Shown in pieces: positions 43,034 through 46,167 of a stretch of DNA of 46,167 nucleotides; within the stretch, counting starts at the first letter, position 1, and each line of letters starts with the position of its first letter. Where the stretch lies: the NCBI GenBank assembly GCA_018711205.1, contig DVIO01000148.1, forward strand, positions 1 through 46,167, given 5' to 3'. Under the pieces are notes generated by a model. It saw nothing but the letters and a program-made list of their open reading frames with translations. It did not search any database and was not told where the DNA came from. The translations under genes and the position numbers were made by a program. This DNA is from Candidatus Avamphibacillus intestinigallinarum (GTDB taxonomy: Bacteria; Bacillota; Bacilli; Bacillales; Amphibacillaceae).

Positions 43034-43193
43034 ATAAACCCCTCCATTTCCAATCCATGTATATGCAAATCTTTAAAAAATTATTTAACGTCATCTGATT
43101 CACTTTTATAAAAATAATTCACAAGTTAGCCATACTTTTCTGCAATATACTTCCATTTCAAGGGATATAAACTGTGATAATCGGGTATTTACT

Positions 43194-43233
43194 AAGTAAG
43201 AGATACTCAACTTATGATTAAGGTCTCTTACTT
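43194..43233 (+). terminator. Terminator-like hairpin in the SDR leader
   Basis: AAGTAAGAGA/TCTCTTACTT pair with a 20-nt loop, followed by TTTTTTC on the plus strand. It lies 59 bp before the SDR start. As no plus-strand gene precedes it, it may be an attenuator in the SDR leader or a remnant. Confidence 0.5.
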
Positions 43234-43292
43234 TTTTCATGTTTAAATAACCATACTCGTTTCGGTATTTAACTTTTAAGGAGGACATCTTA

Positions 43293-44027
43293 ATGGGACG
43301 TTTAGATGGTAAAGTTGCAATTATTACAGGTGCTGCACAAGGAATGGGTGCAACCCATGCCAAGAAATTTGTAGAAGAAGGTGCGAAGATCGTCATTACG
43401 GATTTAAACGAGGAAAAAGGTCAAGCCCTCGCAAATGAATTTGGTGATCAAGGATTATTTGTAAAACAGGATGTAACAAATGAGGAAGATTGGAAACATG
43501 TGATATCAGAGGCTGAAAAAGCATTTGGACAAATTGATGTCTTAGTGAATAATGCAGGCATTACGATGGCGAAATCCATTCTTGATGTAACAGAAGAGGA
43601 ATATCGTCGGATTATCAATATCAATCAAGTATCCGTATTCCTAGGGGCAAAACATGTGATTCCAGCGATGAAAAAAGCTGGTGGCGGTTCAATCGTCAAC
43701 ATTTCATCGATGAATGGCATTGTTGGTGGCGCAGTCGGCTATACCGATACGAAGTTTGCCGTACGTGGACTCACTAAAGCCATTGCTATTGAATGTGCCA
43801 AGGATGGCATTCGCGCCAATTCCGTTCACCCTGGGGTTGTCGCCACGCCAATGATTATGCAAGAAGATACAAAGGATAGTGTAAAAGAGTTCTCTAAACA
43901 TATTCCATTACAGCGCGTAGCTGAGCCTGAAGAGGTATCAGATCTAGTTCTATTCCTAGCGTCTGATGAGTCAAGCTACTCAACAGGATCAGAGTTCATC
44001 ATTGACGGCGGACTCACAGCAATGTAA
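43293..44027 (+). CDS. SDR family oxidoreductase
   Basis: A 244-residue classical short-chain dehydrogenase/reductase. Cofactor motif T-G-A-A-Q-G-M-G (12-19), N-N-A-G-I (about 86-90), catalytic Ser near 140, and Y-x3-K as Y-T-D-T-K (about 150-154), where D-T replaces the usual A-S. Asp at the end of beta-2 (I-T-D-L-N) suggests NAD(H) preference. The substrate is unknown; it resembles 3-ketoacyl-ACP or hydroxysteroid dehydrogenases. AAGGAGG precedes the ATG. Confidence 0.9.
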   Translation: MGRLDGKVAIITGAAQGMGATHAKKFVEEGAKIVITDLNEEKGQALANEFGDQGLFVKQDVTNEEDWKHVISEAEKAFGQIDVLVNNAGITMAKSILDVTEEEYRRIININQVSVFLGAKHVIPAMKKAGGGSIVNISSMNGIVGGAVGYTDTKFAVRGLTKAIAIECAKDGIRANSVHPGVVATPMIMQEDTKDSVKEFSKHIPLQRVAEPEEVSDLVLFLASDESSYSTGSEFIIDGGLTAM

Positions 44028-44036
44028 ATGACCGTT

Positions 44037-44067
44037 AAAAGGATTTCCTTATGGGAGTCCTTTTTTT
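44037..44067 (+). terminator. Terminator of the SDR gene
   Basis: A 12-bp stem with a TTAT loop (AAAAGGATTTCC pairing, with G-U pairs, to GGGAGTCCTTTT) followed by a T-run, 9 bp after the SDR stop. The FMN reductase gene follows with its own ribosome-binding site. Confidence 0.8.
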
Positions 44068-44111
44068 ACAATTCATACTTTAAGCATCATACGGAAAGGA
44101 TGGAAAACATT

Positions 44112-44666
44112 ATGGCAAAGATTGCGATACTCGTAGGAAGTTTACGAAAGGAATCGTATAGTAAAAAGCTAGCCCATAACATCATGAAGCTTTTCCCAAA
44201 ACATGATGAGGTTGAAATCGTACCAATCGATCAATTACCTTTTTATAATCAAGATTTTGATGACGAGGGCAACGTACCCGAATCGTATACAGTATTTCGT
44301 GAAAAGATCAAAACCATGGATGCCGTATTGTTCATTACACCTGAATATAACCGTTCGGTTCCAGCTGTGCTAAAAAACGCTATTGATGTAGGATCACGTC
44401 CAAAGCGTGATAATGTTTGGAGTAAGAAACCAGCAGCCATCATTAGCCAATCTCCTGGGAATTTAAGCGGATTTGGGGCCAACCATCATCTACGCCAACC
44501 GCTTGTGTCACTTAATATGCCTGTAATGCAGCAACCTGAAGCTTATATCGCACACTCGGCTGAGTTATTTGATGAAAATGGTGAGATTACAAACGAAGGG
44601 ACAGTAGAATTTTTACAAAAAATCGTCAATGCGTTTGTAAAACTCATTGATCGCTACAAATCATAA
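44112..44666 (+). CDS. NADPH-dependent FMN reductase-like flavoprotein
   Basis: A 184-residue flavodoxin-like reductase. Flavin phosphate loop V-G-S-L-R-K-E-S-Y-S-K-K (about 7-18), P-E-Y-N-R-S-V-P-A-V-L-K-N-A-I-D (about 77-92) and S-P-G-N-L-S-G-F-G (about 113-121) are the family blocks, as in azoreductase/chromate reductase-like enzymes. The ATG at 44112-44114 (M-A-K-I-A-I-L-V-G-S) is chosen as family start; a long in-frame upstream extension would cover the SDR terminator. Confidence 0.87.
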   Translation: MAKIAILVGSLRKESYSKKLAHNIMKLFPKHDEVEIVPIDQLPFYNQDFDDEGNVPESYTVFREKIKTMDAVLFITPEYNRSVPAVLKNAIDVGSRPKRDNVWSKKPAAIISQSPGNLSGFGANHHLRQPLVSLNMPVMQQPEAYIAHSAELFDENGEITNEGTVEFLQKIVNAFVKLIDRYKS

Positions 44667-44673
44667 AAAAAGA

Positions 44674-44699
44674 ACGTCTTGGCTCTTAAGCCAAGGCGT
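44674..44699. terminator. Bidirectional terminator
   Basis: An 11-bp stem ACGTCTTGGCT/AGCCAAGGCGT (one G-U pair) with a 4-nt loop between the convergent FMN reductase and YitT genes. A-run and T-run flank it on both sides, so it should serve both. Confidence 0.85.
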
Positions 44700-44719
44700 C
44701 CTTTTAGATTGAAACTGAT

Positions 44720-45601
44720 TTAATGAATATTATTCTTTCTGAAATTACCGCCTCTCACTTCGGCGACATCATAAACGGTCACAAAAGCATGCTTATCGAT
44801 TTCATAAATAATTTCTTTTATTTTACTTTCTTCTAAACGGTTAATCACACAAGTAATTTCTCTAAATTCCTGATTCGTATAGCCACCTCTTACAACATTA
44901 TAGGTCGCACTACGTCCTAACCGATCCGAAATCGTTTGAACCATACGTTCTGGATCTACAGTGATGATTTTGAAAGTTTTCGAGCCACTTAACCCTTCTT
45001 CAACGAGATGAATCACTTTCGAGGCAATGAAGTAAGCAATCCCAGATAAAAACGCGCCTTGGAGACCGAAAACAGTTGATACGATGACAAATACAAATAA
45101 ATTGAGGAATAAAATAAAGTCACTCGTCCCAAATGGCAGCTTTCGGGATAATAATACAGCGAGCATATCGATCCCATCGAGTGCCCCACCGTTTCTGAGT
45201 GCGAGACCCATCCCAAAACCAATGATAATCCCACCAATGACGGTTACGAGTAGCGTATCTCCCTCAATAATGGTTGGAATATGATGCATCACACTCGTCC
45301 CAAAAGCCAAAGAGGCCATTCCAATCACCGAATAAATCGTGAAGGTTTTACCAATTTGTTTATATCCCAAAAAGACAAATGGAATATTTAAAATCACAAT
45401 TAAAATCCCAAGGGGCACTTGTGTTAATTGCGAGCCAACAATGCTTAGCCCCGTAACCCCACCATCTGAGACACTGTTAGGTATCAAGATGGCATCCAGT
45501 CCGTATGCTGTAATAAAGGCACCCAATATGACAGGTACGGCTTGTAAAATTTTCCGAAGTGGATTACCTTTTTTATGTTTGATGTTTGTGTTCTCCATCA
45601 T
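44720..45601 (-). CDS. YitT family membrane protein
   Basis: A 293-residue protein. About five transmembrane helices (residues 20-200) with D-A-I-L-I-P-N-S-V-S-D-G-G-V-T-G and A-L-R-N-G-G-A-L-D-G-I-D are the YitT signature. A soluble DUF2179 domain (about 205-285; I-T-C-V-I-N-R-L-E, F-V-T-V-Y-D-V-A-E-V-R-G-G) forms the C-terminus. The family is thought to move or sense a small ligand; function is uncertain. AGAGGT precedes two adjacent ATGs. Confidence 0.9.
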   Translation of the reverse strand: MMENTNIKHKKGNPLRKILQAVPVILGAFITAYGLDAILIPNSVSDGGVTGLSIVGSQLTQVPLGILIVILNIPFVFLGYKQIGKTFTIYSVIGMASLAFGTSVMHHIPTIIEGDTLLVTVIGGIIIGFGMGLALRNGGALDGIDMLAVLLSRKLPFGTSDFILFLNLFVFVIVSTVFGLQGAFLSGIAYFIASKVIHLVEEGLSGSKTFKIITVDPERMVQTISDRLGRSATYNVVRGGYTNQEFREITCVINRLEESKIKEIIYEIDKHAFVTVYDVAEVRGGNFRKNNIH

Positions 45602-45691
45602 TTAACCTCTTTTCAATGGAATCTCTCCTATAATATTATATCCTTCCACATATTCATCCGATTAACATGGCACCTCGATTTAATAAATAAA

Positions 45692-45727
45692 AAGTCGCTT
45701 TAAATATAAACGATCGGCAAACGACTT
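45692..45727 (-). terminator. Terminator of the small membrane protein gene
   Basis: AAGTCG/CGACTT pair with a long loop; a T-rich tract follows on the minus strand (TTTTTATTTATT). It lies 25 bp past the stop of the gene at 45753. Confidence 0.6.
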
Positions 45728-45752
45728 CGCAATTTTTTTAATATATGAAAGA

Positions 45753-46007
45753 TCATATATATGTAGAGGACTTCTTCATAAATAGATTTGATAAGACATA
45801 CGCCAATGTTGCTGCAAAAAAGGCAAAAATGAATGAGATGATACCCGAAGAACCTGTGATCACAACTTCACTAGAAGCATGCCCTGCCTCTTTCCAAGCG
45901 TTTGCGATATCCGGCGTATATAGCAATGTTGCGACATAACCTGCTAAAACTTGAAAAACAGCAAACAAAACTACAAAACTGATGGCGAATAATATGTACT
46001 GCTTCAT
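45753..46007 (-). CDS. Small two-helix membrane protein
   Basis: An 84-residue protein with two hydrophobic helices (about residues 5-28 and 50-74) and a short polar loop with D-I-A-N-A-W-K-E. The AGGAGG site before the ATG and the downstream terminator support a real gene. I do not recognise a family. It stands alone; 46008-46167 contains no further feature. Confidence 0.65.
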   Translation of the reverse strand: MKQYILFAISFVVLFAVFQVLAGYVATLLYTPDIANAWKEAGHASSEVVITGSSGIISFIFAFFAATLAYVLSNLFMKKSSTYI

Positions 46008-46167
46008 TTATAGCATGCCTCCTACACTGCAGAAAATTAGATTAGTATGTTATTTATATTACCACCAACAAATTCCCATTTAAAGTCAATACGACATACA
46101 ATACCCTATCATGTAAAAAGAGATTCCGTTGCACGCATTATTTTTAAAAAATTGCAATTTCATGCGC

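Noticed and set aside
1..46167. CRISPR arrays, tRNA or rRNA genes, prophage or defence islands
   Set aside because: No regularly spaced repeats, cloverleaf-like or rRNA-like sequences, or phage structural genes were seen. The only defence-related gene is ardA of the ICE.

Overview
The window is AT-rich, uses low-GC Firmicute ribosome-binding sites, and carries a narGHJI respiratory nitrate reductase operon, PadR/DUF1700/DUF4097 genes, YitT and YibE/F membrane proteins and a LysM plus GH18 hydrolase of the spore-germination type. This points to an endospore-forming Bacillaceae chromosome, perhaps of the Oceanobacillus/Virgibacillus kind. The genus is inferred from gene content only.

Layout. 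Positions 1-6.0 kb hold a partial zinc-ribbon gene, an MFS transporter, a GNAT acetyltransferase, and a TetR/transglutaminase pair divergent from a two-gene ABC exporter. Positions 6.0-9.05 kb hold, on the minus strand, a hemerythrin-like gene, narI, narJ and the 3' part of narH. Positions about 9.05-31.08 kb are a roughly 22-kb Tn916-family integrative conjugative element (ICE). Positions 31.09-35.0 kb hold the 5' part of narH and all of narG. The ICE therefore sits inside narH and splits the nitrate reductase operon. The two narH pieces match one ungapped protein, so exact excision would restore the gene. Positions 35.3-46.2 kb are ordinary chromosome: a PadR operon, a GRAM-domain gene, a GNAT gene, an alpha/beta hydrolase with two YibE/F genes, a DUF2188 gene, LysM-GH18, an SDR, an FMN reductase, YitT and a small membrane protein.

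The ICE keeps the full Tn916 order: int, xis, orf8, orf7, a small orf10-like ORF, orf9, tet, orf13-17, ardA (orf18), orf19, orf20 (relaxase), oriT, orf21 (coupling protein), orf22, orf23 and an orf24-position gene. Three things set it apart. (1) orf20 is interrupted by a 2.66-kb group II intron with an intact reverse transcriptase. I infer boundaries at 25251 and 27906 that rejoin a 400-codon relaxase in frame, and they require about 45 nt of folded RNA beyond domain VI. (2) The resistance gene is a Tet(M)/Tet(S)-group ribosomal protection protein behind a leader peptide and attenuator. (3) The tet gene is flanked by decayed fragments of other genes (a second transfer-protein C-terminus, an XRE regulator, a helicase, a cysteine-rich KTR protein), which mark past module exchange.

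Together the window shows nested mobility: an intron inside a relaxase gene, inside an ICE, inside an anaerobic respiration operon. Nitrate respiration by this enzyme should be off while the ICE is integrated, and ICE transfer should depend on intron splicing.
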